In this document: positions 18,145-27,359 of the stretch, in pieces
Numbering within the stretch: position 1 is the stretch's first letter
Layout of the letters: the number at the start of each line of letters is the position of its first letter
NCBI GenBank assembly: GCA_022511295.1
Contig: JAFLRT010000002.1
Coordinates: 1 to 63,437 of the forward strand
DNA length: 63,437 nucleotides
Reading direction: 5' to 3'
Source: Alistipes sp.
GTDB lineage: Bacteria; Bacteroidota; Bacteroidia; Bacteroidales; Rikenellaceae
Translations under genes and position numbers: made by a program
The notes under the pieces: model-generated
What the model was told of the DNA's origin: nothing
Databases searched by the model: none
What the model saw: the letters and a program-made list of their open reading frames with translations, nothing else

Positions 18145-18180
18145 AACAACAAAGGCTTCCCGAAGGAAGCCTTTGTTGTT
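18145..18180. terminator. Bidirectional terminator between prs and the CoA-transferase gene
   Basis: AACAACAAAGGCTTCC-CGAA-GGAAGCCTTTGTTGTT. Confidence 0.88.
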
Positions 18181-18195
18181 TATATGACTAAATTA

Positions 18196-19515
18196 CTATT
18201 TATTCATATAACTTTTGATATAGTGGTGGTGTGAACCCCAGCGCTCGAATGCTGCGCGGTCAAGTTCCTCGCGTGCATCGGGATGCGCAATCGAGATAAG
18301 CAGACGTGCGCGCTCCTGCATACTCTTGCCGTAGAGGTCTACTGCACCATATTCGGTTACAATCCAATGAGCGTGGAAGCGTGTTGTTACCACACCTGCA
18401 CCCTCCAAAAGCGTCGGGCAAATCTTCGATACACCCTTGTTGGTCATCGACGGCATTGCGATGATGGCCTTGCCGCCCTTCGAGAGCGACGCTCCGTATA
18501 CGAAGTCAATCTGACCGCCTGCACCCGACCAGAATTTCGTTCCGAGAGAGTCTGCCGAAACCTGTCCCGTGAGGTCAATCTGGAGAGCCGAGTTGATGGC
18601 TGTCATACGGTCGTTCTGCGAGATGATATATGGGTCGTTGGTGTAGCCCACATCCATCATCAGCACGCCCGGGTTGTCATCGATAAAGTCGTAAACGCTC
18701 TTCGAACCCATAAGGAATGTCGATACAATCTTTCCCGGGTCGGTCTTTTTTGCCTCGCCGTTGACAACACCCTTTTCGACGAGCGGCAGTACGCCGTCGG
18801 CGAACATCTCGGTATGTATACCCAGATTCTTGTGGCCTCCAAGTTGCGACAGTACGGCATTGGGGATGGCACCGATACCCATCTGGAGCGTCGCTCCGTC
18901 CTCGATAAGGGCGGCGCAGTGGCGTCCTATTGCCGCGTCAATCTCCGATATCGGACCGGGTATAGACTCTATAAGCGGCGTGTTGTCCTCGACGAAGGTG
19001 TCGATTTTCGACATCGGTATCATTGCCTGTCCGAATGCACGGGGTACATTGGGGTTGATAACGGCTATAACATGCTCGGCGCACTCTACAGCCGCGAGGG
19101 TAGCATCTACCGATGTTCCGAGCGACACGTAGCCGTGCTTGTCGGGAGTCGATACCTGAATCATGGCCACGTTGCAAGGTACGGCACCGCTGCGATAGAG
19201 TTTCTGCGTCTCACTCAAAAAGATAGGAATGTAGTCGGCATAACCCGTCTGCGTTACCTTGCGGACGTTGCTGCCCACGAAGAACGAGTCGAGTTGGAAT
19301 ACGCCTTCGAACTTGGGGTCGGCATAAGGTGCCGGACCCTCGGTGTGCAGGTGGTGTACATGCACATTTTTGAGTTCGCCTCTCTCGCCGCGAGCGCACA
19401 TAGCCTTGATAAGGCACTGGGGAGCGGAAGCCACAGAACTTAAATGAACGTGGTCGCCCGATTTTATTACTTTCACCGCCTCCTCGGGCGTTGTGAATGT
19501 GATAGGTTTATACAT
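18196..19515 (-). CDS. Acetyl-CoA hydrolase/transferase family protein (acetate/4-hydroxybutyrate CoA-transferase-like)
   Basis: 439 aa; HLHTEGPAPYADPKFEGVF; GIGAIPNAVL; FHAHWIVTEYGAVDLYGKSMQERARLLISIAHPDAREEL. Confidence 0.88.
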   Translation of the reverse strand: MYKPITFTTPEEAVKVIKSGDHVHLSSVASAPQCLIKAMCARGERGELKNVHVHHLHTEGPAPYADPKFEGVFQLDSFFVGSNVRKVTQTGYADYIPIFLSETQKLYRSGAVPCNVAMIQVSTPDKHGYVSLGTSVDATLAAVECAEHVIAVINPNVPRAFGQAMIPMSKIDTFVEDNTPLIESIPGPISEIDAAIGRHCAALIEDGATLQMGIGAIPNAVLSQLGGHKNLGIHTEMFADGVLPLVEKGVVNGEAKKTDPGKIVSTFLMGSKSVYDFIDDNPGVLMMDVGYTNDPYIISQNDRMTAINSALQIDLTGQVSADSLGTKFWSGAGGQIDFVYGASLSKGGKAIIAMPSMTNKGVSKICPTLLEGAGVVTTRFHAHWIVTEYGAVDLYGKSMQERARLLISIAHPDAREELDRAAFERWGSHHHYIKSYMNK

Positions 19516-19543
19516 ATCTGTCAGTTTGGTTTTTAGATTGTTA

Positions 19544-22426
19544 CTATTTGCGTTTTACCTCTACCTGTTCGTATCCCTCGACGATGTCGCCAACTCTTAT
19601 ATCGTTGAACGACTCGATGTTCAGACCGCAGTCCTGTCCCGAGAGTACCTCTTTTACATCGTCTTTGAAGCGTCGCAGCGAACCGAGTTTGCCGGTATAG
19701 ATAACGATACCGTCGCGTATGACACGTATGGGTGTCGAACGTGTGAGTTTTCCTTCGCGGACGATACATCCTGCGACCGTTCCAACTTTCGATATCTTGA
19801 ATACCTCCATAACCTCGGTCGAGCAGACAATCTCCTCTTTCATCACCGGTTCGAGCATACCCTCGATAGCATCCTTGATATCGTTGATAGCGTCGTAGAT
19901 GATTGAGTAGAGGCGAATTTCTATCTCCTCCTGCTCTGCCAGTTTACGTGCCGTTGCCGACGGGCGCACCTGGAAACCGACGATAATGGCGTTCGATGCA
20001 GCCGCCAACAGTACGTCCGACTCCGAAATCTGACCTACGGCAGCGTGTATCACGTTCACCTGTACATTCTCCTTCGACAGTTTTATAAGCGAGCCGGACA
20101 TAGCCTCCACCGAGCCGTCCACGTCGCCCTTGACGATGATGTTAAGTTCTTTGAACGAACCCATCGCAATACGGCGTCCAATCTCGTCGAGTGTTACATG
20201 CTTCTGGGTCATTATGCCCTGCATACGCTGCAACTGTTCGCGTTTGTTGGCTATCTCGCGTGCCGAGCGGTCGTCCTCCATGACGTTGAACGTGTCGCCG
20301 GCCTGCGGTGCGCCGTTCAGACCCAGCACCTGTACCGGTGTCGAGGGTCCTGCCTCGGTAACCTTCTTGCCGTTCTCGTCGAACATAGCCTTCACGCGAC
20401 CAGTATTGGTACCTGCAAGCATTACGTCGCCAATATGCAGCGTACCTGCCTGCACAAGCACCGTCGAGACATAACCGCGACCTTTGTCGAGCGTCGATTC
20501 GATGATTGCACCGACGGCTCTCTTGTCCGGATTGGCCTTCAGGTCGAGCATCTCGGCCTCTAAAAGCACCTTCTCGAGCAGTTTGTCGAGATTGAGACCC
20601 TTCTTTGCCGATATATCCTGACTTTGATACTTGCCGCCCCACTCCTCGACCAGATAGTTCATATTGGCCAGTTGCTCCTTGATATGCTCGGGGTTCGCAC
20701 CCGGCTTGTCTATCTTGTTTATGGCGAATACCATAGGTACGCCTGCCGCCTGTGCGTGGTTAATGGCCTCTATTGTCTGCGGCATGACATTGTCGTCGGC
20801 CGCCACGATGATTATGGCCACGTCGGTAATCTTCGCTCCGCGCGCACGCATGGCGGTAAATGCCTCGTGGCCTGGGGTATCGAGGAAGGTTATCTTCTGT
20901 CCGTTCAACTCCACACTGTATGCACCGATGTGCTGTGTTATACCGCCGGCCTCGCCCTCGATGACGTTGGTCTTGCGGATATTGTCAAGCAGCGAAGTCT
21001 TACCGTGGTCTACATGACCCATGACTGTAACGATAGGCGGACGCGGAACCAAATCCTCGTCCGAATCCTCCACGTTCTCGATAGCCTCCTGTATCTCTAC
21101 CGATACGAACTCCACCTTGAAACCGAACTCCTCGGCAACGACAGCCAAAGCCTCGGCATCGAGACGCTGATTGATGGATACCATAAGACCCAGATTCATA
21201 CAAGCCGTAATGACCTGCGTTACGGGAACATCCATCATCGTCGCCAGTTCGCTGACAGTAACGAACTCCGTAACCTTGAGCGTCGAACGCTCCTGCTGTG
21301 AGCGTTCCATCTCCTCGCTCATGCGCTCGGCAACCGCCTCGCGCTTCTCCTTGCGATACTTGGCACCCTTGCTCTTGGCACCCTTGGCCGTGAGACGTGC
21401 AAGCGTGTCCTTAATCTGCTTTGCAACCTCCTCATCGCTTACCTCGGGACGAACTACCGGTTTCGGAGCCTTGTTATGTTTGTTGTTCTTGTTCTTTTTG
21501 TTCTCGGGCTTGGGCTGGTTGCCGTTCTTGCCGCCATTGTTGTTGCCCTTCGCCTGCTGACCGCCGCCCTGAACATTGGCTTTGTTTACATCGACCTTCT
21601 CCTTGTTCAGACGCTTGCGCTTGTGCTTGCCGCCGGGGACTACGCCCGTAACATCTATCTTACCCAGAATCTGCGGCCCTGCCAGAACCGTCGTCGCCGG
21701 ACGGAATACGTTGTCCTCACGTTTGGTTCTCTCCTCCTGCACCGGCTGCTGTTGAGCCTTAACCTGCTCTTCGGCTGCTTTGGGTGCCGGCTTCTCGTTT
21801 GCAGGATGTGCGGGCTTCTCCTCTTTGGTCTGCGGTGCCGTCTGCTGAATCCTCTTTTCGGCTTTGGGTTCTGCCGCCTCTTTTTTCGGCGCTGCGCTCT
21901 TTGTCTCGGCAACCTTTTTCTCGACCGGCCTCTCTGCCGGCGCACTCTCCTTTACAGACTGTGGCACATCCTCTCTCTTCTTCGTTTGGGTGTCGGCTTT
22001 GGTGCCGGCTTTGCTTTCGGTCTTGGGTTCTGCCGCTGCTTCGGGAGCGGGTTTTGCCGTTTTGCCGCCGTCGAGGTCTATACGACCCAGAATCTTGGGC
22101 TGGCGCACCTCATCCTTGATGCTTATGGTTTTACTCTTGATTACGACCTCTTCCTCCTCGCGGTTTTTATCGCTCTTTGCCTGTTCGATTGTTACCGGAG
22201 CCTGCTTGAAGGCGATTTTCTCACGTATGGTGTCGCGTTCATTTTTCACCGTGCGGTTAGCGCCGAACTCCTTTTCGAGGATGGCATACATCTCGGGCGT
22301 TACGAGCGTGTTGGGTGAGCCGTCAGTCGCAACTCCCTTCTTTTGCAGATGGTCCACGATGGTGTTGATACCGACCTTGAACTCCTTTGCAACCTGAATG
22401 AGTCTCTTTTTTCTTTCGTTGTCCAT
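19544..22426 (-). CDS. infB: Translation initiation factor IF-2
   Basis: 960 aa; [20 protein letters not shown]; charged N-terminal extension. Confidence 0.96.
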   Translation of the reverse strand: MDNERKKRLIQVAKEFKVGINTIVDHLQKKGVATDGSPNTLVTPEMYAILEKEFGANRTVKNERDTIREKIAFKQAPVTIEQAKSDKNREEEEVVIKSKTISIKDEVRQPKILGRIDLDGGKTAKPAPEAAAEPKTESKAGTKADTQTKKREDVPQSVKESAPAERPVEKKVAETKSAAPKKEAAEPKAEKRIQQTAPQTKEEKPAHPANEKPAPKAAEEQVKAQQQPVQEERTKREDNVFRPATTVLAGPQILGKIDVTGVVPGGKHKRKRLNKEKVDVNKANVQGGGQQAKGNNNGGKNGNQPKPENKKNKNNKHNKAPKPVVRPEVSDEEVAKQIKDTLARLTAKGAKSKGAKYRKEKREAVAERMSEEMERSQQERSTLKVTEFVTVSELATMMDVPVTQVITACMNLGLMVSINQRLDAEALAVVAEEFGFKVEFVSVEIQEAIENVEDSDEDLVPRPPIVTVMGHVDHGKTSLLDNIRKTNVIEGEAGGITQHIGAYSVELNGQKITFLDTPGHEAFTAMRARGAKITDVAIIIVAADDNVMPQTIEAINHAQAAGVPMVFAINKIDKPGANPEHIKEQLANMNYLVEEWGGKYQSQDISAKKGLNLDKLLEKVLLEAEMLDLKANPDKRAVGAIIESTLDKGRGYVSTVLVQAGTLHIGDVMLAGTNTGRVKAMFDENGKKVTEAGPSTPVQVLGLNGAPQAGDTFNVMEDDRSAREIANKREQLQRMQGIMTQKHVTLDEIGRRIAMGSFKELNIIVKGDVDGSVEAMSGSLIKLSKENVQVNVIHAAVGQISESDVLLAAASNAIIVGFQVRPSATARKLAEQEEIEIRLYSIIYDAINDIKDAIEGMLEPVMKEEIVCSTEVMEVFKISKVGTVAGCIVREGKLTRSTPIRVIRDGIVIYTGKLGSLRRFKDDVKEVLSGQDCGLNIESFNDIRVGDIVEGYEQVEVKRK

Positions 22427-22469
22427 TCTTTTCTCCTCTCTTTAATGCGTTTGTACGGTGATATGAATA

Positions 22470-23711
22470 TTATTGTGCGTCGTCTTCAAACTCGGCCTTG
22501 AGTATAGCCACGACCTTTTCCGCCTGCTCTACCTCGAGGTCTGCGCGTGCTGCAATCTCATCAACCGAGAGCGAGAGTACGCTCTTGGCCGTGTCGCAGC
22601 CTACGGCTTTGAGAGCCTCGATTATCCACTCCTCGATTTCGTCAGAGAACTCGGTCAGCGCCACATCCTCCTCCTCTATCTCGCGGTATACATCTATGTC
22701 GTAGCCGGTGAGCATCTTCGACAGACGGATATTCAGACCGCCCTTGCCGATAGCGAGCGACACCTGGTCCTGCTTGAGGTAAACCGATGCTGTCTTGCGC
22801 TCCTCGTCGATGGTTATGCTCGATATCTTTGCGGGGTTGAGTGCGCGTTGAATGAGCAGTTGTGTGTTGGTGGTGTAGTTTATGACGTCTATATTCTCGT
22901 TGCGCAGCTCCTTGACGATGGAGTATATACGCGAACCCTTCATACCGACGCAAGCACCTACGGGGTCAATGCGGTCGTCATAGGACTCTACGGCAACCTT
23001 GGCTCTCTCTCCCGGGATGCGCGCAATGGTCTTGATTGTTATCAGACCATCGAAAATCTCGGGTACCTCCTGCTCGAAGAGACGCTCGAGGAACTGGTTT
23101 GCGGTACGCGAGAGGATGATTTTTGGCTGGTTGTTTACAATCTCCACGCTCTTGACAATAGCCTTGATTGTGTCGCCTTTGCGGAAGAAGTCTGTCGGAA
23201 TCTGCTCCGATTTGGGCAGCAGCAGTTCGTTGTCATCATCGTCGATGATAAGCACCTCGCGCTTCCATACCTGGTATATTTCACCCGTAACGATTTCGCC
23301 GACCTTCTGTGAATACTTTTCATAGATGTTGGCTTTCTCGAGGTCGGTGATGCGTGATGCGAGGTTCTGACGCAGCGAGAGTACCGCGCGGCGACCGAAG
23401 GACTCGAAGCCTATGGCGTCGGTGTATTCGTCGCCCACTTCATAAGAGTCGTCGATTTTATGCACATCGGAGAGCGATATTTGCGTTACGCTGTCCGTCA
23501 GTTCGTCGTCGGCCACAACCGTACGGTTGCGCCATATTTCAAGGTCGCCCTTTTCGGCGTTGATGATGACGTCGAAGTTTTCATCTGTGCCGTACTGCTT
23601 TTGGAGCGCGTGGCGGAAGACATCCTCCAATACGCCAATCATCGTGCTTTTGTCGATGTTCTTCAACTCCTTGAACTCGGCGAAGTTGCTGATAAGATTG
23701 AGATTGTTCAT
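22470..23711 (-). CDS. nusA: Transcription termination/antitermination factor NusA
   Basis: 413 aa; S1/KH architecture; DPVGACVGMKGSRIYSIVKELRNENIDVI. Confidence 0.95.
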   Translation of the reverse strand: MNNLNLISNFAEFKELKNIDKSTMIGVLEDVFRHALQKQYGTDENFDVIINAEKGDLEIWRNRTVVADDELTDSVTQISLSDVHKIDDSYEVGDEYTDAIGFESFGRRAVLSLRQNLASRITDLEKANIYEKYSQKVGEIVTGEIYQVWKREVLIIDDDDNELLLPKSEQIPTDFFRKGDTIKAIVKSVEIVNNQPKIILSRTANQFLERLFEQEVPEIFDGLITIKTIARIPGERAKVAVESYDDRIDPVGACVGMKGSRIYSIVKELRNENIDVINYTTNTQLLIQRALNPAKISSITIDEERKTASVYLKQDQVSLAIGKGGLNIRLSKMLTGYDIDVYREIEEEDVALTEFSDEIEEWIIEALKAVGCDTAKSVLSLSVDEIAARADLEVEQAEKVVAILKAEFEDDAQ

Positions 23712-23791
23712 CGTGTTTTTATTTTAATTTTCGTATTTTTTCAAAACTGCTTTACTTCTGTTTCACCTCTGTTTCGCTTCTGTTTTTATAG

Positions 23792-24259
23792 TTATTTGTA
23801 GTCGAGGTGTTCTTTGGTGTATTTCACCTCTTCGAGCGCATACTCTTTGACTGTCTCTACGGTCTGTTTGCGCTTTTTGCCCTCTACGGCGACCTTCTCT
23901 TCGTAGACGAGGGTTATCGCAGACGGTGTAGCATCCTGAAGCGTTGCGAGCAACTTTACTCCGCTTTTGAGCAGCACCTCCACCGGTTTGCCGATAAGTT
24001 TTACATACTGACGGTGTAACTTCAACTCGGAGCCGATACCTGCCGACGCTACCGTGAGAGAGAAATCCTCCGTATCGCGGTCTAACAGAGCCTCTATCTT
24101 GCGATTCAACTCTGCGCAGGCATCTATCGAGACGCTTGTATCGCTGTCTATAAGCAGTTCCACCTCATTTGCCGGCGTGCAGGTACACTCCACAACAAAG
24201 AGGTCCGTACCTTGCAATGCTTCTTCAGCCGCACTTACAATCTTTTGACAATCAATCAT
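23792..24259 (-). CDS. rimP: Ribosome maturation factor RimP
   Basis: Internal ATG gives MIDCQKIVSAAEEALQGTDLFVVECTCTPANEVELLIDSD; canonical rimP-nusA-infB order. Confidence 0.9.
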   Translation of the reverse strand: MIDCQKIVSAAEEALQGTDLFVVECTCTPANEVELLIDSDTSVSIDACAELNRKIEALLDRDTEDFSLTVASAGIGSELKLHRQYVKLIGKPVEVLLKSGVKLLATLQDATPSAITLVYEEKVAVEGKKRKQTVETVKEYALEEVKYTKEHLDYK

Positions 24260-24317
24260 ATTTTCGTTTCGATAATAATCTTCTATAAATGCACTCTGCC
24301 GACACGTACTAAAAATG

Positions 24318-24367
24318 AGCGCCTCCGCGTGGCGAGGCTGCGGCGCGCGCATCGCTCTGCAATGCAT
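24318..24367 (-). repeat. Family-A REP-like element in the rimP leader
   Basis: Reverse complement TGCATTGCAGAGCGATGCGCGCGCCGCAGCCTCGCCACGCGGAGGCGCTC. Confidence 0.82.
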
Positions 24368-24449
24368 ACCGCATACTGCATACTGTTTGCCCCTCATCGG
24401 GAGCGCAGGCCCCGGGCGTTTTTGCCGCTTTCGGGTCGGCTGACGTTAC

Positions 24450-24480
24450 GAAATAAGGGGACTTCCCGTCCCCTTATTTC
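24450..24480. terminator. Strong hairpin (terL terminator and/or rimP leader structure)
   Basis: GAAATAAGGGGAC-TTCCC-GTCCCCTTATTTC. Confidence 0.7.
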
Positions 24481-24490
24481 TAAGTCGTTG

Positions 24491-24522
24491 CAAAAATAGA
24501 CAAAAACTGAACAAAATGCAAA
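24491..24522 (-). promoter_or_regulatory. Putative rimP-nusA-infB promoter
   Basis: Minus strand TTTG (24519-24522), 20-nt spacer, TATTTTTG (24491-24498), matching the -33/-7 arrangement of Bacteroidetes. Confidence 0.45.
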
Positions 24523-24579
24523 TAAAATAGTGATAAAATGTTCTCTTTTTTTGCGTTTTGATGCTTTTTTATAAGACCG

Positions 24580-26046
24580 CTATCTGAAAAATCCCATACG
24601 ATGCACCTTCGAGTTCTCTACTTCCGGCTGTTCGCGCTCTATGATGCCCGTCAGAACGTCGGGGGCATCGTGCCAGCGGTTGGAGCGGAAGTCGCGACGA
24701 TAACCCGTCAGATGAGCGTACAGTTCGCCCCAGCGCTGCGCCCACCCGCGCGGAAACCGCAACAGGTGAAGCACCGTAGCAGAGTTGGAGAGTATGCGCG
24801 CCTCTTTGTTGCCGCTCTGGTGAAACCACTCTACACGCACCCCGGGCGCTATCTTCTGCACCGCACGGGCGAAGCCGCGACCGCCGTTGTTGCTCTCTAT
24901 GGCCGCCGAACGCGTACCCGATTTTACGAGCATCTCTCCCACAAGACCCTCGGTTACCTCCATAGGCTCGCGCGTGTAGACGACATCCGTAACGTATATC
25001 TTGCCGTCGGTATCGACTGCGTAGCAGATAGAACACAGGTAGTCGTCGCCGGTATCGGCGGTATCGGTGTAGTTGGCGCGTCTGACGATATCTGTCGGCA
25101 GAGAGTCGTACTCGGCGAAACTCATACCGTAGAGCAACCCCTCCTGCGACGCCGGCCGTCCCTGATACATACACTCGAAGCGTCGCGGGTCGAGCCTGCG
25201 TTTCGAGAGCAGCAGTTTTCGGCTCTGCCGCTCCTCCCATAGCGCTTCGCCCACCTTTCGGGAGTCTATGCCGCAAGGGGGTGTGGTCTTCAGCGCCTCG
25301 AAGTTGAGCATCACCCAGCAGTCGGGAGAGATTCCCTCCAGGTCGCTCCATTCGCGCAGTTCGATATGCTCCTCGCGCCTGCACAACTCGCCTATAAGGT
25401 CTTCGTCGTGCCAGCGCGTGAAGACGATGAGTTCCTGCGAGAGGTTGTGCATACGTGTCTTCACTACCGAGGTATACCATTCCCAGCAGTTCTCGCGCAC
25501 GACAGGCGACTCGGCCTCCATTGCATCTTTGTAAAGGTCGTCGAGGATGAAACAGTCCACGCGGTTGCCCGTTAGCGCCCCCTCGCGACCCACCGAGAGC
25601 AGTTCGCCGCGATGACCTATAATCTCCACCTCATCCGACGTGCGTATGTATTCCGGAGGACGCGAACCCTTTTTAATCGTCGTTTCGGGGAATAGTGCCG
25701 CATACTCCTGCGACTCGATTATGCGCTGCACGCGACGGTTGAACTTCGATGCGAGCGATGCGGAGTACGACGCTATGGCTACCCTCAGGTCGGGGTCTAT
25801 GCCGAGCATGAAGGCCGGCAGCAGGGTAGTGGCTCCAACACTTTTACCGTGTTGCGGAGGCATAGTTATTATAAGGCGTCGCACATTCCCTGCGGCGAAC
25901 TCTCCCAGCAGACGGTAATAGGTTCGATGAAATGGCTGAAACTCCAGGAAGGGGTATACAGCCCTGGCGAAGGCGGAGAAGTCGATGACCTCTGCCGCAG
26001 AGGTGTCGGTTGCGACATCTGCGGCACATCTCTTTTTTCGTGTCAT
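24580..26046 (-). CDS. terL: Phage terminase large subunit
   Basis: 488 aa; LIITMPPQHGKSVGATTLLPAF Walker A; CFILDDLYKDAMEAES Walker B; TRWHDEDLIGEL; C-terminal nuclease domain (CYAVDTDGKIYVTDVVY...SAAIESNNGGRGFA). Confidence 0.9.
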   Translation of the reverse strand: MTRKKRCAADVATDTSAAEVIDFSAFARAVYPFLEFQPFHRTYYRLLGEFAAGNVRRLIITMPPQHGKSVGATTLLPAFMLGIDPDLRVAIASYSASLASKFNRRVQRIIESQEYAALFPETTIKKGSRPPEYIRTSDEVEIIGHRGELLSVGREGALTGNRVDCFILDDLYKDAMEAESPVVRENCWEWYTSVVKTRMHNLSQELIVFTRWHDEDLIGELCRREEHIELREWSDLEGISPDCWVMLNFEALKTTPPCGIDSRKVGEALWEERQSRKLLLSKRRLDPRRFECMYQGRPASQEGLLYGMSFAEYDSLPTDIVRRANYTDTADTGDDYLCSICYAVDTDGKIYVTDVVYTREPMEVTEGLVGEMLVKSGTRSAAIESNNGGRGFARAVQKIAPGVRVEWFHQSGNKEARILSNSATVLHLLRFPRGWAQRWGELYAHLTGYRRDFRSNRWHDAPDVLTGIIEREQPEVENSKVHRMGFFR

Positions 26047-26212
26047 AATTTATCTGTTGTTTTGAAAAAAAATCATTGGCAGACCGTTTTTCCGATGCGA
26101 AAGAGGTGTGGTCTGCCACTCTTTTGCGACGGCGGGTGCATCGCCCGCAGGTAGGATATGCCGTCGCGCTGCGCTTGGCGGCCATAGCCGCACTCGTCGA
26201 GTCTCTCTGCCG

Positions 26213-26500
26213 TCAGAACAGGAACTCCCTGAGCGTCGAGAATGAGAAGTCGTTCAGGTCCTCTCCATTATCGTCTCTCGTGTGGAACTCCCACCATACC
26301 GGCACGATATCCGATATGACGGTCGCCGTGCCTTCGGGCAGTTCTCGTTTCGAGCGGTATACTACGGCCGAGATGGTGAGTCGGCAGTCGGTGTCGCCGT
26401 GCTGCCACTCGATGCTTCCGGAGAAGTAGCCTCTGCCGTCGATTGCGTCGAGAAGTTTTTGCGCAGTCTCGCTGTAAAGATTGTCGCTGATAGTGTACAT
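26213..26500 (-). CDS. Hypothetical protein, probably phage/mobile-element associated (95 aa)
   Basis: MYTISDNLYSETAQKLLDAIDGRGYFSGSIEWQHGDTDCRLTISAVVYRS...; same strand as and upstream of terL. Confidence 0.65.
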   Translation of the reverse strand: MYTISDNLYSETAQKLLDAIDGRGYFSGSIEWQHGDTDCRLTISAVVYRSKRELPEGTATVISDIVPVWWEFHTRDDNGEDLNDFSFSTLREFLF

Positions 26501-26535
26501 TAGATTGTTGAATATTATAAATATTAAATAGTATT

Positions 26536-26568
26536 GTTTGGTCGTTTGAGATAAATGTTTTAACTTTG
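26536..26568 (+). promoter_or_regulatory. Putative promoter of the XRE/S24 repressor (TTTG ... TAACTTTG)
   Basis: GTTTGG near 26536-26540 and TAACTTTG at 26561-26568. Confidence 0.4.
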
Positions 26569-26582
26569 CGATGCAAATATAA

Positions 26583-26625
26583 GTTCAAAAATTGAATTTT
26601 ATAACTAAAAAGTTCAAAAATTTAA
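26583..26625 (+). promoter_or_regulatory. Tandem candidate operators TTCAAAAATTGAA and GTTCAAAAATTTAAC
   Basis: Two copies of AAGTTCAAAAATT about 30 bp apart between promoter and repressor ATG; the first is a perfect dyad (TTCAA-AAA-TTGAA). Confidence 0.55.
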
Positions 26626-26650
26626 CATCGGTTTTTTTGATAGAAGGGGT

Positions 26651-27322
26651 ATGAGGGATAGAATAAAAATGATAAGAAAGGCTTTGGGTATAACCCAAGA
26701 GCAACTGGCACAGCGACTTGGCGTCGGCAAGGCGGCATTGTCGATGATAGAGACCGGCAAGGCGAGTCTTTCGGCGCGCAACAAGCATATACTGATACAG
26801 GAACTGAACGTCAATCCCGAGTGGCTTGACAGCGGTCGCGGCGAGATATTCAATGCCAAAGTCGATTTGACTGACTTCAGTTTGAGAACCGATAACACAT
26901 TGCCGATGCAGAGCGTACCTCTGTATTCGGTTGAGGGTACGGCGGGCTTGGTGCCTCTGTTTGCCGACGACAATAATATAAAGCCGGTGAACTATATCCA
27001 CATACCCAATCTCCCGAAGTGCGACGGTGCGATATATGTTGTCGGCGATTCGATGTACCCCCTTCTTAAGAGCGGCGATATCGTTCTTTACAAGCAGTTG
27101 CACGATTTGGGCGATATTTTCTGGGGCGATATGTATCTGCTCTCGATAGATATCGACGGTGAGGAGTATATCACGGTCAAGTATGTTCAGAAGTCGGATG
27201 CTGAAGGTTGTGTGAAACTCGTCAGCCAGAACCCGCATCACGCGGACAAGGATATTAGGATGGAGCGCATAAGAGCCATTGCACTTGTCAAGGCGAGTAT
27301 CCGTATGAACTCCATCAGATAA
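26651..27322 (+). CDS. XRE-family HTH / S24 (LexA-like) peptidase-domain repressor
   Basis: 223 aa; MIRKALGITQEQLAQRLGVGKAALSMIETGKASLS; VVGDSMYPLLKSGDIVLYKQ. Confidence 0.88.
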   Translation: MRDRIKMIRKALGITQEQLAQRLGVGKAALSMIETGKASLSARNKHILIQELNVNPEWLDSGRGEIFNAKVDLTDFSLRTDNTLPMQSVPLYSVEGTAGLVPLFADDNNIKPVNYIHIPNLPKCDGAIYVVGDSMYPLLKSGDIVLYKQLHDLGDIFWGDMYLLSIDIDGEEYITVKYVQKSDAEGCVKLVSQNPHHADKDIRMERIRAIALVKASIRMNSIR

Positions 27323-27359
27323 TAGATAATAAAAGATAAGAAATCAATCTTACTCTCTT

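Noticed and set aside
24260-24397. N-terminal extension of RimP (MRGKQYAVCGMHCRAMRAPQPRHAEALIF...)
   Set aside because: It translates the family-A repeat; the conserved RimP start is MIDCQK at 24259.
24569-25480. 303-aa ORF overlapping terL in another frame
   Set aside because: Arg/Ala-rich out-of-frame translation of the terminase gene.
25844-26185. 113-aa minus ORF at the terL start as a possible small terminase
   Set aside because: It overlaps terL out of frame, has a basic low-quality composition, and shows no HTH or TerS features.
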